From NCBI RefSeq assembly GCF_000425125.1, contig NZ_AULE01000028.1, positions 1 through 64,000 on the forward strand: a stretch of 64,000 nt of DNA, given 5' to 3'. The notes under the pieces were generated by a model. It was not told the origin of the DNA. It saw only the letters and a list, made by a program, of their open reading frames with translations, and did no database searches. The DNA comes from Paenibacillus taiwanensis DSM 18679. Its GTDB lineage: Bacteria > Bacillota > Bacilli > Paenibacillales > Paenibacillaceae. The position numbers and the translations under genes are program-made. Shown piece by piece: positions 18,531 through 27,351 of this stretch; within the stretch, counting starts at the first letter, position 1, and each line of letters opens with the position of its first letter.

Positions 18531-19219
18531 TGCGCTCGAAAAACGTCTCGATGAGCGGTGAACATGAGGCTCCTTCAACTGAAGGGGCTTCAGCTTCGGA
18601 TAAGCCGCTTCCTCGAATTGCGATTTTTGCTTCTGGTTCTGGTTCAAATTTTCAAGCGATCGTGGATGCGGCTCAGGCTGATCCGGAACATTTCGGAGCT
18701 GTCATTGCTTTACTGGTCTGTGATAAGCCGGGGGCGTATGTGTTGGAACGGGCTAAGGCGGCAGGTATTCAGACAGCTGTCTTTACGCCAAAGCAATATG
18801 GAACTCGGGAATTGTACGAGCAAGATGTGCTTCAGCGGCTTCAAGCGGAAGGTGTTGAATGGATTGTGCTGGCAGGTTATATGCGTATCATTACACCTGT
18901 ACTGCTAAAGGCTTATCCTGGAAAAATGATGAACATCCATCCCTCGTTGCTGCCGTCGTTCCCTGGACTTCATGCCGTTAGGCAAGCGCTCGACTATGGA
19001 GTACGTGTAACAGGAGTTACGGTACATTTGGTAGACGAAGGAATGGACACAGGGCCAATTCTGGCACAGCAAGCTGTACAGGTAAATGCAGGTGACTCGG
19101 AGCCATCGTTGTCTGCACGTATTCATGCGATTGAACATGAACTGTATCCAGCCGTTATTCGCGATGTCCTTGCAGGCAGATTAGCGCCAATTCGAGTCGA
19201 CTTACAGCGGATGCAGTAG
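18527..19219 (+). CDS. purN: Phosphoribosylglycinamide formyltransferase
   Basis: PurN transfers formyl from 10-formyltetrahydrofolate to GAR. The ATG at 18527 overlaps the purM stop and has AGGAG 8 nt upstream. The 230-aa protein carries an N-terminal tail of about 28 polar residues before [15 protein letters not shown]. The catalytic Asn-His-Asp set is in [13 protein letters not shown] and [11 protein letters not shown]. An alternative start at 18551 would shorten the tail. Confidence 0.95.
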   Translation: MMRSKNVSMSGEHEAPSTEGASASDKPLPRIAIFASGSGSNFQAIVDAAQADPEHFGAVIALLVCDKPGAYVLERAKAAGIQTAVFTPKQYGTRELYEQDVLQRLQAEGVEWIVLAGYMRIITPVLLKAYPGKMMNIHPSLLPSFPGLHAVRQALDYGVRVTGVTVHLVDEGMDTGPILAQQAVQVNAGDSEPSLSARIHAIEHELYPAVIRDVLAGRLAPIRVDLQRMQ

Positions 19220-19385
19220 AATCAGTAAAAGCGGCATCCAACGGCATAAATGGAATAAACGGCTGAAGCAGTAGAATTAGTCGAAATAACTTGATAAATA
19301 ACTGACTTACATTATATTTCTTGCATAATAGAGCAAGCGCAACGATGCAGCAGAGTTAATCCTAATTACACTTAAGGGAGAGAAC

Positions 19386-20936
19386 ATGATGTCGATGAAG
19401 AGAGCATTAATCAGCGTATCGGACAAGACTGGAATTGTAGAGTTGGCAGAGGCGTTGGCAAAGGCAGGCGTTGAACTGATTTCAACAGGGGGAACAAAGA
19501 CACTGCTGGAGCAAGCTGGCGTACCTGTAATCGGGATTTCTGACGTTACTGGTTTTCCTGAAATTATGGACGGCCGTGTCAAGACGCTCCACCCTGCGGT
19601 TCACAGTGGATTGCTCGCGGTACGTGACAATGCGGAGCATCAAGCGCAAATGCAGGAACTGGGCTTGTCTTACATTGACCTCGTCGTTGTTAATTTATAC
19701 CCGTTTAAGCAAACCATTAGTAAATCAGACGTAACGTATGAGGACGCGATTGAAAATATCGATATCGGCGGGCCTACTATGCTGCGCTCGGCTGCAAAAA
19801 ACCATGCTTTTGTAACTGTGGTCGTTGATGCTGCTGACTACGGTCGAATCATTGAAGAAGTACAGGCGACAGGAGATACCACACTGGAGACACGCAAACA
19901 GTTGGCTGCAAAGGTGTTCCGTCATACCGCTGCATATGATGCGGTCATTGCGGGTTATCTCAATGAACAGGTTGGCGAGACTTTCCCTGAACAATTAACG
20001 GTCACTTATGAGAAGGTTCAGTCGCTGCGTTATGGAGAGAATCCACATCAGCAGGCTGCTTTTTATCGTGAACCGCTTGCTTCTCAAGGCAGCTTGCCAA
20101 CGGCCGAACAACTGCACGGCAAGGAGTTATCCTATAATAACATTAATGATGCGAATGCGGCATTAGCCATTGTGAGTGAATTTGAAGGACCGGCAGTTGT
20201 AGCGGTCAAACATATGAATCCTTGCGGCGTTGGAATCGGCGAAAGTATATATGAAGCTTATCGCAAGGCGTACGCTTCTGATCCAACGTCGATCTTTGGC
20301 GGCATCGTAGCTGCGAATCGGCCTATTGATGCGGACACAGCGCAGTTATTAAGTGAGATCTTCTTGGAGATCGTGATCGCGCCAGAATTTACGACGGAGG
20401 CACTTGAGATTCTGTCCCAAAAGAAAAACATTCGCTTGCTTCGCACAGGTATAGCGCCTTCCGCGTCAAGAAACAGCGCCGCTTGGCAGCTCACCTCGAT
20501 TGATGGCGGCTTGCTTATTCAGGAGACGGATGTGCATCGTTTAGAGGCTGATCAGCTGCAAACCGTGACGAAGCGTGTGCCTTCGGCAGAAGAGTTGGAG
20601 CAGTTGCGTCTAGGCTGGAACGTTGTAAAGCATGTGAAATCCAATGCGATTGTACTCGTTAAGGACGGCATGACGGTAGGCGTTGGGGCAGGTCAAATGA
20701 ATCGTGTTGGCGCTGCACGAATCGCGATTGAACAAGCAGGGGAGCACGCACGTGGAGCCGTGCTCGCGTCGGATGCTTTCTTCCCGATGGGAGATACGTT
20801 GAAGCTTGCGGCAGAAGCGGGAATTGTGGCCGTTATTCAGCCTGGCGGCTCCATTCGTGACGAAGAGTCAGTGCAAGTGGCAAACGAACACGATATGGCG
20901 ATGGTGCTTACAGGCATTCGTCATTTTAAACATTAA
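19386..20936 (+). CDS. purH: Bifunctional AICAR formyltransferase / IMP cyclohydrolase
   Basis: PurH performs the last two steps to IMP. The 516-aa protein has the MGS-fold IMP cyclohydrolase domain (about 1-190; ALISVSDKTG, ISTGGT, TLHPAVHSGLL) and the AICAR transformylase domain (about 200-516; LRYGENPHQQAAFY, VVAVKHMNPCGVGIG with the Lys-His pair, and the C-terminal MGDTLKLAAEAGI). GGGAGAG precedes ATG ATG at 19386. Confidence 0.97.
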   Translation: MMSMKRALISVSDKTGIVELAEALAKAGVELISTGGTKTLLEQAGVPVIGISDVTGFPEIMDGRVKTLHPAVHSGLLAVRDNAEHQAQMQELGLSYIDLVVVNLYPFKQTISKSDVTYEDAIENIDIGGPTMLRSAAKNHAFVTVVVDAADYGRIIEEVQATGDTTLETRKQLAAKVFRHTAAYDAVIAGYLNEQVGETFPEQLTVTYEKVQSLRYGENPHQQAAFYREPLASQGSLPTAEQLHGKELSYNNINDANAALAIVSEFEGPAVVAVKHMNPCGVGIGESIYEAYRKAYASDPTSIFGGIVAANRPIDADTAQLLSEIFLEIVIAPEFTTEALEILSQKKNIRLLRTGIAPSASRNSAAWQLTSIDGGLLIQETDVHRLEADQLQTVTKRVPSAEELEQLRLGWNVVKHVKSNAIVLVKDGMTVGVGAGQMNRVGAARIAIEQAGEHARGAVLASDAFFPMGDTLKLAAEAGIVAVIQPGGSIRDEESVQVANEHDMAMVLTGIRHFKH

Positions 20937-21029
20937 TATACGTTAATTAAGCTCGCTGCTCGAACGGCTCAATTGCAAGATCAATTACAACGACAGGGCA
21001 TCATTAACTTTAAGGTGGAGGCGACAAGA

Positions 21030-22310
21030 ATGAAAGTAATGGTCATTGGCGGCGGAGGCCGTGAACATGCTCTAGTATGGTCACTTCGCCAAAGCAGCAA
21101 AGTGTCGGAGGTTGTGTGCGCTCCGGGAAATGCGGGTATCGCCGAATTAGCAACGTGTGTGCCGCTTGCGGTGAATGAATTTGAAGCTATTGCAAAATAT
21201 GCAAATGAGCATGAAATAGATCTTATCGTGGTTGGGCCAGATGATCCGCTTGCGGATGGGATTGTAGATGTGCTGCAAAGTTACGGTCTAAACGTATTTG
21301 GTCCGAACAAAGCGGCAGCTGAGATTGAAGGTAGTAAAGTATTTATGAAGCATTTACTGCGCAAATACAATATTCCAACTGCTGCCTACGAAACTTTTGA
21401 CGATGTGGAGCTTGCGCTCCGTTATGTACGCAGCCAACCGATGCCAACGGTAATTAAGGCCGATGGGCTTGCAGCAGGCAAAGGTGTCATCATCGCGCAT
21501 ACGTTGGCGGAAGCAGAAGCGGCGCTGCACGAGACGATGGTGGACAAGAAATTTGGCAAGTCCGGCAATCGAATTGTTATTGAAGAGTTTATGCAAGGGC
21601 AGGAGATATCGATTTTGGCCTTTGTAGATGGAGAGACCGTACGTGCCTGTGTACCAGCCCAGGATCATAAGCCGATTTTTGATGGGGATCAAGGTCCAAA
21701 CACTGGGGGCATGGGAACTTATAGTCCAGTCCCACATATCGATGCGTCTGTCGTTGAAGAGGCATTAAAGACGATTATTGAGCCGACAGCAAGAGCGATG
21801 GTGCAAGAAGGCAGAACCTTTAAAGGTTTGTTGTTTGCAGGGCTCATGATTACACCGGAGGGACAGCCGAAAGTGGTGGAGTTTAATGCACGTTTTGGTG
21901 ATCCCGAGACGCAGGTCGTATTGCCTCGCTTGAAGACAGACATCGTTGAAGTATTTGAAGCAGTAGTGAAGGGAACGCTGCATAACATCCAACTGGAGTG
22001 GAGCGATGATGCGGCTGTATGTGTAACCGTTGCGTCTGAAGGTTACCCAGGTACTTATCGTAAAGGCGACGTCATTACGGGACTAGCAAATGTGGGGCAG
22101 AAGGCGTTAGTGTTCCATGCAGGCACGGCAAGTAACGAAGCGGGTAACATCGTTACAAATGGTGGCCGTGTGTTAGGTATTGTAGGGCGTGGCCAGGATG
22201 TGAAGGCCGCACAGGCTGCCGCTTATGCAGCGGTGAAGGAGATCTCGTTTGACGGCATGTATTATCGCACGGATATTGCTGGCAAAGCTTTAACGGGCAC
22301 GTTAGTTTAA
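21030..22310 (+). CDS. purD: Phosphoribosylamine-glycine ligase (GAR synthetase)
   Basis: PurD is an ATP-grasp ligase that joins glycine to phosphoribosylamine. The ATG at 21030 (MKVMVIGGGGREHAL) follows GGTGGAGG; the longer frame to 20973 lacks a site. The 426-aa protein has the GGGGREHA loop, GPNKAAAEIEGSK, KADGLAAGKGV and EFNARFGDPETQ. It is the last gene of the second purine block and is followed by a strong terminator. Confidence 0.97.
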   Translation: MKVMVIGGGGREHALVWSLRQSSKVSEVVCAPGNAGIAELATCVPLAVNEFEAIAKYANEHEIDLIVVGPDDPLADGIVDVLQSYGLNVFGPNKAAAEIEGSKVFMKHLLRKYNIPTAAYETFDDVELALRYVRSQPMPTVIKADGLAAGKGVIIAHTLAEAEAALHETMVDKKFGKSGNRIVIEEFMQGQEISILAFVDGETVRACVPAQDHKPIFDGDQGPNTGGMGTYSPVPHIDASVVEEALKTIIEPTARAMVQEGRTFKGLLFAGLMITPEGQPKVVEFNARFGDPETQVVLPRLKTDIVEVFEAVVKGTLHNIQLEWSDDAAVCVTVASEGYPGTYRKGDVITGLANVGQKALVFHAGTASNEAGNIVTNGGRVLGIVGRGQDVKAAQAAAYAAVKEISFDGMYYRTDIAGKALTGTLV

Positions 22311-22330
22311 TACTGTAACACGATAATAAG

Positions 22331-22380
22331 AAAGACTTGCTTCATCTCTTAGAGGAGAAGAGGCAAGTCTTTATTTTTTT
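22331..22380 (+). terminator. Terminator of the purS-D operon
   Basis: AAAGACTTGC and GCAAGTCTTT form the stem, with a secondary CTCT/AGAG pairing in the loop, then TATTTTTTT. It lies about 20 bp after purD. Confidence 0.9.
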
Positions 22381-22585
22381 GCGTCTGTCGACTTAGCGTG
22401 AGTCCTTTTAGAGGATGTGCAAATAGGGATCACATTTTTGTAAACGAAGGAATAACCTGACGACAACTCTCTCATACTATGTTGAAACGACATCAAGAGC
22501 GGTAATACCCGCAGCAGGGCACTAGTAGTGAGTGGAGTTCATACATCTGATGCTGCGGTGCCGTACAAGATTGGAGGGCCTGTTA

Positions 22586-22876
22586 ATGTTTGACCAACAA
22601 TCATCCTATCCGTCGGATGGATTGACGAAGCAATATTTGAATCAGGAGCATGCACGAGGGATGGATGAAGTGAATGCATGGGTGATCACAAATGGTGATG
22701 ACCAAAACAGCTTGCCAGCACAATTGAATGCGGGTTCTGAATCGCTGCAAGACTCCGATGACAACGAGTGTGTAGGCGACGCTTGTCCAGTTGAGCGTGG
22801 CGCCAAGGCGACAAACATGATGATTAACCAATCCTACGGATTTCATGTGGACAATTTGGATTATGAGTTGAAATAA
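22586..22876 (+). CDS. Small acidic hypothetical protein
   Basis: A 96-aa protein with a good start (GGAGGG before the ATG at 22586). It is hydrophilic and acidic, with two Cys in ECVGDACPV near 72-78. No signal peptide or membrane helix. I do not recognise the family. A terminator follows about 60 bp downstream, so it is a small independent unit. Confidence 0.6.
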   Translation: MFDQQSSYPSDGLTKQYLNQEHARGMDEVNAWVITNGDDQNSLPAQLNAGSESLQDSDDNECVGDACPVERGAKATNMMINQSYGFHVDNLDYELK

Positions 22877-22937
22877 CTACGTAATCTCGTACAGCAGTTC
22901 AAGGACAGCAACAGTGCAACATAGATTATTATTAGGG

Positions 22938-22983
22938 AAAAGGGCGCGGCAGTTGATGCTGTAGCCCTTTTTCTGTCGATAGA
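22938..22983 (+). terminator. Rho-independent terminator
   Basis: AAAAGGGC near 22938 pairs with GCCCTTTTT near 22974, with an inner GC-rich pairing, followed by T residues. Confidence 0.75.
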
Positions 22984-23162
22984 GAACAAACCAATTCGAA
23001 GAGTAAGAAATATTGGGTGGTTCCTTTTAGTGGGCGGGAGAAGGGTTGACATTACATGGATACGATGATAAAATCCAAATTAACATAAATACAAGTAAAT
23101 TAATCGGAATTATAAGATTTTAAAATATATAAGAAATGATGAATAGAAGCGGGGGAATGACA

Positions 23163-24005
23163 ATGGAACGGTTTGTGGAAATAAAGTGGCAGCATGAGCG
23201 GATCGCAGCTTCGATCCATTATCCTGTTGAGCGTACGCCTTTTGAATCCCGATCTGAGGAGAAATCATGCAAAAGGGTACCTTTAACGGTTATTTGTCAT
23301 GGCTTTGTGGGCAGCCGCATCGGAGTTGACCGTTTATTCGTAAACGCCGCGAGACGTCTGACGGCGGAAGGTCACATCGTGCTGCGGTTTGACTATGCGG
23401 GCTGTGGCGAAAGCTCTGGCGAGTACGGTAAACTGGGAATCGACGCTATGATTGAGCAGACTCAGGCCGTTCTCGATTATGCCCTCGCTTGTGGAGATGT
23501 AGATCCTCAACGGGTAACGCTGATTGGACATAGCCTGGGCGGTGCAGTAGCCTTGTTAACAGCGGTAAAAGATCAACGCATTAAACGGCTAGTATTATGG
23601 TCACCAGTAGCCTACCCCTTTAATGACATCGTCAACATCGTTGGTCGGAATCGTTATGACGAGTCCGTTAAAAACGGCAAGACCGAATACTTAGGGTATC
23701 ATTTTACACCAGAATATTTCGATTCCCTTGGCAAACACCAGCCCTTCCAGGAGGCTGTAAAGTTTCAAGGGGATGTATTGCTGATTCACGGCACATCGGA
23801 TGATGTCATTCCAGCAGACTATTCGTTCTTGTATCAGAAGTTGTTCTGGATGCGTAGTGATGGCCAGTGTGACAAAGAGATTGTGTTCCAAGCGGATCAC
23901 ACTTATTCGAACGGCAGCCACCGTGAAGCGGTATATGATCGTACAATAGAATGGCTTCAACATTGGGAGCGCCGTCAGCAGCAATGGGCACATTGGAGCA
24001 TTTAA
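23163..24005 (+). CDS. Alpha/beta hydrolase (serine esterase/peptidase-like)
   Basis: A 280-aa protein with the alpha/beta-hydrolase plan. It has the oxyanion-hole strand VICHGFVGSR (near 44), a RFDYAGCGESSGEYG loop, the nucleophile elbow GHSLGG (Ser near 122), an acid residue in HGTSDDVIP (near 215) and the catalytic His in ADHTYS (near 250). No signal peptide. The ATG at 23163 is chosen over 23136 because GGGGGA lies just upstream. The physiological substrate is unknown; it resembles cytoplasmic esterases of the serine aminopeptidase type. Confidence 0.85.
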   Translation: MERFVEIKWQHERIAASIHYPVERTPFESRSEEKSCKRVPLTVICHGFVGSRIGVDRLFVNAARRLTAEGHIVLRFDYAGCGESSGEYGKLGIDAMIEQTQAVLDYALACGDVDPQRVTLIGHSLGGAVALLTAVKDQRIKRLVLWSPVAYPFNDIVNIVGRNRYDESVKNGKTEYLGYHFTPEYFDSLGKHQPFQEAVKFQGDVLLIHGTSDDVIPADYSFLYQKLFWMRSDGQCDKEIVFQADHTYSNGSHREAVYDRTIEWLQHWERRQQQWAHWSI

Positions 24006-24054
24006 CCAGGTCAAGGCAGACACAAACAAGGCTATAGTTCATACCGTTCATACG

Positions 24055-24111
24055 AAGCGAAGTACATGCGCACCTGACAAGGGCAGCGATGGCTTCGCTT
24101 ATTGTTTTTTT
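24055..24111 (+). terminator. Probable terminator after the hydrolase gene
   Basis: AAGCGAAG at 24055-24062 and CTTCGCTT at 24093-24100 pair across a 30-nt loop; ATTGTTTTTTT follows. Confidence 0.55.
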
Positions 24112-24186
24112 GTGAATAACAAATGTTTGTTTTAGACTCCTACAGAAGCGCAGAGGATTGGACTTTTGAATAAGGATGATGGATAA

Positions 24187-24260
24187 TAATGTTAAAATAA
24201 TCTAGTCGAGCAGGAGGTCATCCTAATGTTAAAATAATCTAGTCGAGCAGGAGGTCATCC
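24187..24260 (+). repeat. Perfect 37-bp tandem duplication in the yerB-like leader
   Basis: Bases 24187-24223 and 24224-24260 are identical. Each unit carries an AGGAGG ribosome binding site and a TAATGTTAAAATAAT segment. The second copy's binding site serves the gene at 24266. The first copy's AGGAGG lies 8 nt before ATG TTA AAA TAA at 24226, creating a three-codon reading frame. Confidence 0.95.
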
Positions 24261-24265
24261 CATCG

Positions 24266-25363
24266 ATGCATGAACCGTCCTTCCTTCGTAGCCAAGCTTG
24301 TCTACTTGTATTACTACTGTCCTTTACCATTGTAACCGCTTGCACGCAATCTGCTCCTGTTCAGAATCAAGTGGTGTCAGACAAACCTATTCAAGAGGCA
24401 ATAATTGTACCTGAGCAAGAAAAGAGGGAGCCACAGCAGGTGCAGGCGCCATTTACAGGATTGCCGACTCCTGAACAAGCGATTCAGCAACGTCCGATTG
24501 CTGTGATGGTGAATAATTACAAGGCTGCGCGGCCACAGTCAGGTTTATCTTACGCGGACGTGTTAATCGAAGTGTTGGCGGAGGGCGGCATTTCGCGACT
24601 TGTTGCCATTTATCAGAGTCAAAATCAATATGCGGGCACCATTGGCCCTGTCAGAAGTATCCGTCCTTATTTGATTGAGCTTGGTGAGAGCTATAAAGCA
24701 GTGTTAGTTCATGCTGGTGGGAGTCCTGATGGTTATCGTATACTTCAACAACAGCATAAGCCTTATTTGGACGAAATTTCGAATGCGGGCTCCTATTTTT
24801 GGCGGGACAAAAGCAGGAAGGCGCCTCATAATTTATACACGAGTCTCATTAAATTGGAGCAGGGGATCGCAAAGAAGAAGTATGAGCTGACAGAAGCGAT
24901 CCCTGCCATGTCTTTTGCTGCTGTGGGACAGGCCGAGCATACCGCTATTGCATACCAAACGGAAGCGGCTGGCAAGATTACAATCGCTTTGTTAAAAAAT
25001 TCAGAGCTGGTGGAGTATCAATATGACGCTAATCGCGGAAACTATATCCGATATGTGGCAGGCAAGCCGCATGTCGATAAGGAAAACAACGAAGCATTAC
25101 GAACTGTAAACGTGCTTGCAGTTGAAGCAAAGCATCAAGTATTGGATCAGGCGGGCAGACTGAGTGTTGATGTGACCACTGGTGGGAAAGCAATCTGGTT
25201 TCGCCATGGACGAGCGGCAGCGGGCAAGTGGGTACGTCAAGCGGCTGGACCGATCCAATTTCAACTGGAGGGGCAAGTTATTCCCCTACATTCAGGTGTC
25301 ACCCATATTCTGATTGTACCAAGCTTAGAGGCGAAGGAAGCACACGTGAAATGGAGCGAATAG
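24266..25363 (+). CDS. yerB: YerB-like lipoprotein (DUF3048)
   Basis: A 365-aa protein with a lipoprotein signal peptide (hydrophobic 11-24, lipobox TACT with Cys near 26) and the two-part DUF3048 domain. Motifs include RPIAVMVNN, ARPQSGLSYADVLIEVLAEGG, GPVRSIRPYLIEL and a C-terminal half ending with HILIVPSLEAKEAHVKW. The family is anchored on the outer face of the membrane; its function is not settled. In B. subtilis yerB also lies downstream of purD, so the neighbourhood is conserved. It has a duplicated leader. Confidence 0.88.
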   Translation: MHEPSFLRSQACLLVLLLSFTIVTACTQSAPVQNQVVSDKPIQEAIIVPEQEKREPQQVQAPFTGLPTPEQAIQQRPIAVMVNNYKAARPQSGLSYADVLIEVLAEGGISRLVAIYQSQNQYAGTIGPVRSIRPYLIELGESYKAVLVHAGGSPDGYRILQQQHKPYLDEISNAGSYFWRDKSRKAPHNLYTSLIKLEQGIAKKKYELTEAIPAMSFAAVGQAEHTAIAYQTEAAGKITIALLKNSELVEYQYDANRGNYIRYVAGKPHVDKENNEALRTVNVLAVEAKHQVLDQAGRLSVDVTTGGKAIWFRHGRAAAGKWVRQAAGPIQFQLEGQVIPLHSGVTHILIVPSLEAKEAHVKWSE

Positions 25364-25406
25364 GATAAAATTGTTATAACAAATCGAAATTTGTCGAAAA
25401 AATTAA

Positions 25407-25453
25407 AAAATGTAACATATGTTCGTGAGAATTGCCGCGAAATGTTACATTTT
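25407..25453. repeat. 12-bp inverted repeat between yerB and the phosphate transporter genes
   Basis: AAAATGTAACAT at 25407-25418 and ATGTTACATTTT at 25442-25453 are perfect inverted copies with a 23-nt centre. It could be a bidirectional terminator for the yerB-like gene or a pair of regulator half-sites, since it sits about 15 bp before a possible -35. I cannot decide between these. Confidence 0.6.
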
Positions 25454-25467
25454 ACGTTTACGATTTA

Positions 25468-25498
25468 TTTACAAACGACGCCTTTTTTGTGATAAGAT
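25468..25498 (+). promoter_or_regulatory. Possible promoter of the phosphate transporter operon
   Basis: TTTACA at 25468-25473 and TAAGAT at 25493-25498 with a rather long 19-bp spacing, 58 nt before the first gene. Several TTTAC motifs lie just upstream but not at the regular 11-bp spacing of Pho boxes. Confidence 0.4.
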
Positions 25499-25555
25499 AT
25501 GTAAGGCTTGAAAAGTTTACAGCACACGCAATTAGGTTGCAAAGGAGATTTCAGA

Positions 25556-26167
25556 ATGTTCAAGAAGAAGGACGTGTTTTTTGAAACGCTGCAAAACATG
25601 GCGGATACGCTCGTTACGGCGGCTGAAACGTTTGCAAAAGGTGTCGAAGATCTGAGTAATGTTTCCGCGTTTGTGAAGGAAATGAAGGATTTGGAACACA
25701 AATGTGACGGTTTCACGCACACCATCATTACGGAATTGAACAAAACCTTTATTACGCCGATTGAACGAGAAGACATCATGTCACTTACGACGGCGTTGGA
25801 CGATGTATTGGACGGTATGGAAGCGAGTGCTTCCCGCTTTGAAATGTACCAAATGTTTGAACGTGATGAAATTGTAGTCCAATTTGCGGATGTGCTGAAA
25901 CGAAGCACGTACGAGATTCAAAAGGCGATTCGTCTGTTGTCGCAGAAGAAATTGCTTGCTATTCGTGAATACAGCATTAAGTTAAATGATCTGGAAAACG
26001 AAGGGGACGCATTGCTCCGCTCTGGCGTGAAGGCGTTGTTCGCAAACATTAAAGATCCAATTGATCTTATTAAACGTAAGGAAATCTATGAACGTCTGGA
26101 GCAGACTACGGATAGCTGTGAAGATGTTGCTGATATGCTTGAAACGATCGTGATGCGTAATTCCTAA
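25556..26167 (+). CDS. PhoU-like DUF47 protein, partner of Pit permease
   Basis: A 203-aa all-helical protein of the DUF47/PhoU-like family. It begins FKKKDVFFETLQNMADTLV and holds the acidic metal-binding type motifs ITPIEREDIMSL and the C-terminal KRKEIYERLEQTTDSCEDVAD. It is encoded 91 bp before a Pit permease, the usual pairing in which the DUF47 protein modulates low-affinity phosphate uptake. The ATG at 25556 follows AAAGGAGA. Confidence 0.9.
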   Translation: MFKKKDVFFETLQNMADTLVTAAETFAKGVEDLSNVSAFVKEMKDLEHKCDGFTHTIITELNKTFITPIEREDIMSLTTALDDVLDGMEASASRFEMYQMFERDEIVVQFADVLKRSTYEIQKAIRLLSQKKLLAIREYSIKLNDLENEGDALLRSGVKALFANIKDPIDLIKRKEIYERLEQTTDSCEDVADMLETIVMRNS

Positions 26168-26258
26168 AGTTGTTATCGGCTGAAGACAGCTCAAGGATTG
26201 AAGGGGGTTAAGGGAATTGCGCAGACGTTCCTAGCAAGCTTCTGTGCAAGATATTCGT

Positions 26259-27260
26259 ATGGATACGTCATTATTAGTTATCGGGATCGTTATTTTCCTG
26301 GCACTTGCGTTTGACTTTATTAATGGATTCCATGATACGGCAAATGCAATCGCTACATCAGTGTCGACAAGAGCTTTAAAGCCGCGTACAGCTATTATTA
26401 TGGCTTCCGTAATGAACTTTATCGGTGCACTTACGTTTACAGGCGTTGCCAAGACGATCGGGGGCAGCGTAGCAGACCCTGCGACGTTAACGAACGGCCT
26501 GGAAATTGTAGCAGCGACTTTGATTGCGGCGATTATTTGGAACCTCGTTACATGGTGGTTCGGGATTCCTTCTTCTTCTTCACATGCGCTGATTGGCGCG
26601 TTGGCAGGCGGTGTATTTGCCGGAGCCGGGATGGAAGGACTTAATGTAGGCGGCTTCAAAAGCATTGTATTAGCGCTAATCTTCTCGCCTATTATTGCTT
26701 TTGTAGGCGGTTATATTTTGATGACTATCCTCAAGTGGATATTCGCCAACAAGAGCCCGCATTCTGTTAATAAGGGCTTCCGTACTTGTCAGGTTATTAC
26801 AGCTGCTTTCCAATCGTTCTCTCACGGGACTAACGATGCACAGAAGGCGATGGGTATCATTACGTTTGCACTAGTTACAGCTGGCTTCCAGACAGATATG
26901 GAAGTGCAGACGTGGGTTAAGATTGCAGCGGCAACAGCGATGGCCTTAGGTACATCTATTGGCGGCTGGAAAATCATTAAGACAATGGGCACCAAAATCT
27001 TTAAGATCGAGCCTATCAATGGTTTTGCAGCGGACTTGACGTCTGCTACCGTTATTTTGTCTGCTACGTTAACTCATTTGCCAACAAGTACAACGCATGC
27101 CATTACGTCAGCTATCCTCGGTGTTGGGTCAGCCAAGCGTTTCTCCGCTGTAAAATGGGGAGTTGCGGGACGTATTGTGATCGCTTGGTTTATTACGATT
27201 CCAATCTGTGCGTTATTGGCTGCTGTAATATTCAAGATTATCGATTTCATTTTCTATTAA
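26259..27260 (+). CDS. pit: Inorganic phosphate transporter, Pit family
   Basis: A membrane protein of about 333 aa with around ten hydrophobic helices. The duplicated Pit signatures are DFINGFHDTANAIATSVSTR (near 17) and SHGTNDAQKAMGI (near 187); both carry the GxHDxxN/GTNDAQ pattern of this phosphate:cation symporter family. The start is uncertain: ATG 26259 gives the usual N-terminus but no clear ribosome binding site is present, and GTG 26244 is an alternative. Its natural terminator has been split by an insertion sequence. Confidence 0.92.
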   Translation: MDTSLLVIGIVIFLALAFDFINGFHDTANAIATSVSTRALKPRTAIIMASVMNFIGALTFTGVAKTIGGSVADPATLTNGLEIVAATLIAAIIWNLVTWWFGIPSSSSHALIGALAGGVFAGAGMEGLNVGGFKSIVLALIFSPIIAFVGGYILMTILKWIFANKSPHSVNKGFRTCQVITAAFQSFSHGTNDAQKAMGIITFALVTAGFQTDMEVQTWVKIAAATAMALGTSIGGWKIIKTMGTKIFKIEPINGFAADLTSATVILSATLTHLPTSTTHAITSAILGVGSAKRFSAVKWGVAGRIVIAWFITIPICALLAAVIFKIIDFIFY

Positions 27261-27301
27261 GATATGATGCTGCTCATACTTGCTTATTGTGCGAGTGATG
27301 A

Positions 27302-27320
27302 GAAAGAGCCGTCCTCGGAG
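27302..27320 (+). terminator. Left half of the pit terminator, interrupted by an IS
   Basis: AAAGAGCCG and TCCTCGGAG lie here; the matching AGGAT, CGGCTCTTT and T tract lie beyond the IS at 28773-28789. Removing the element and one 3-bp target copy restores a 9-bp perfect stem with an inner TCCT/AGGA pairing and a T6 tail. Confidence 0.8.
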
Positions 27321-27351
27321 TGAACTGACCCCGAAAAGTTAGACTTTATAG

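Noticed and set aside
25445-25475. Pho-box-like TTTAC repeats before the phosphate transporter genes
   Set aside because: The repeats are spaced irregularly rather than at 11 bp, and Pit systems are not usually PhoP-dependent.
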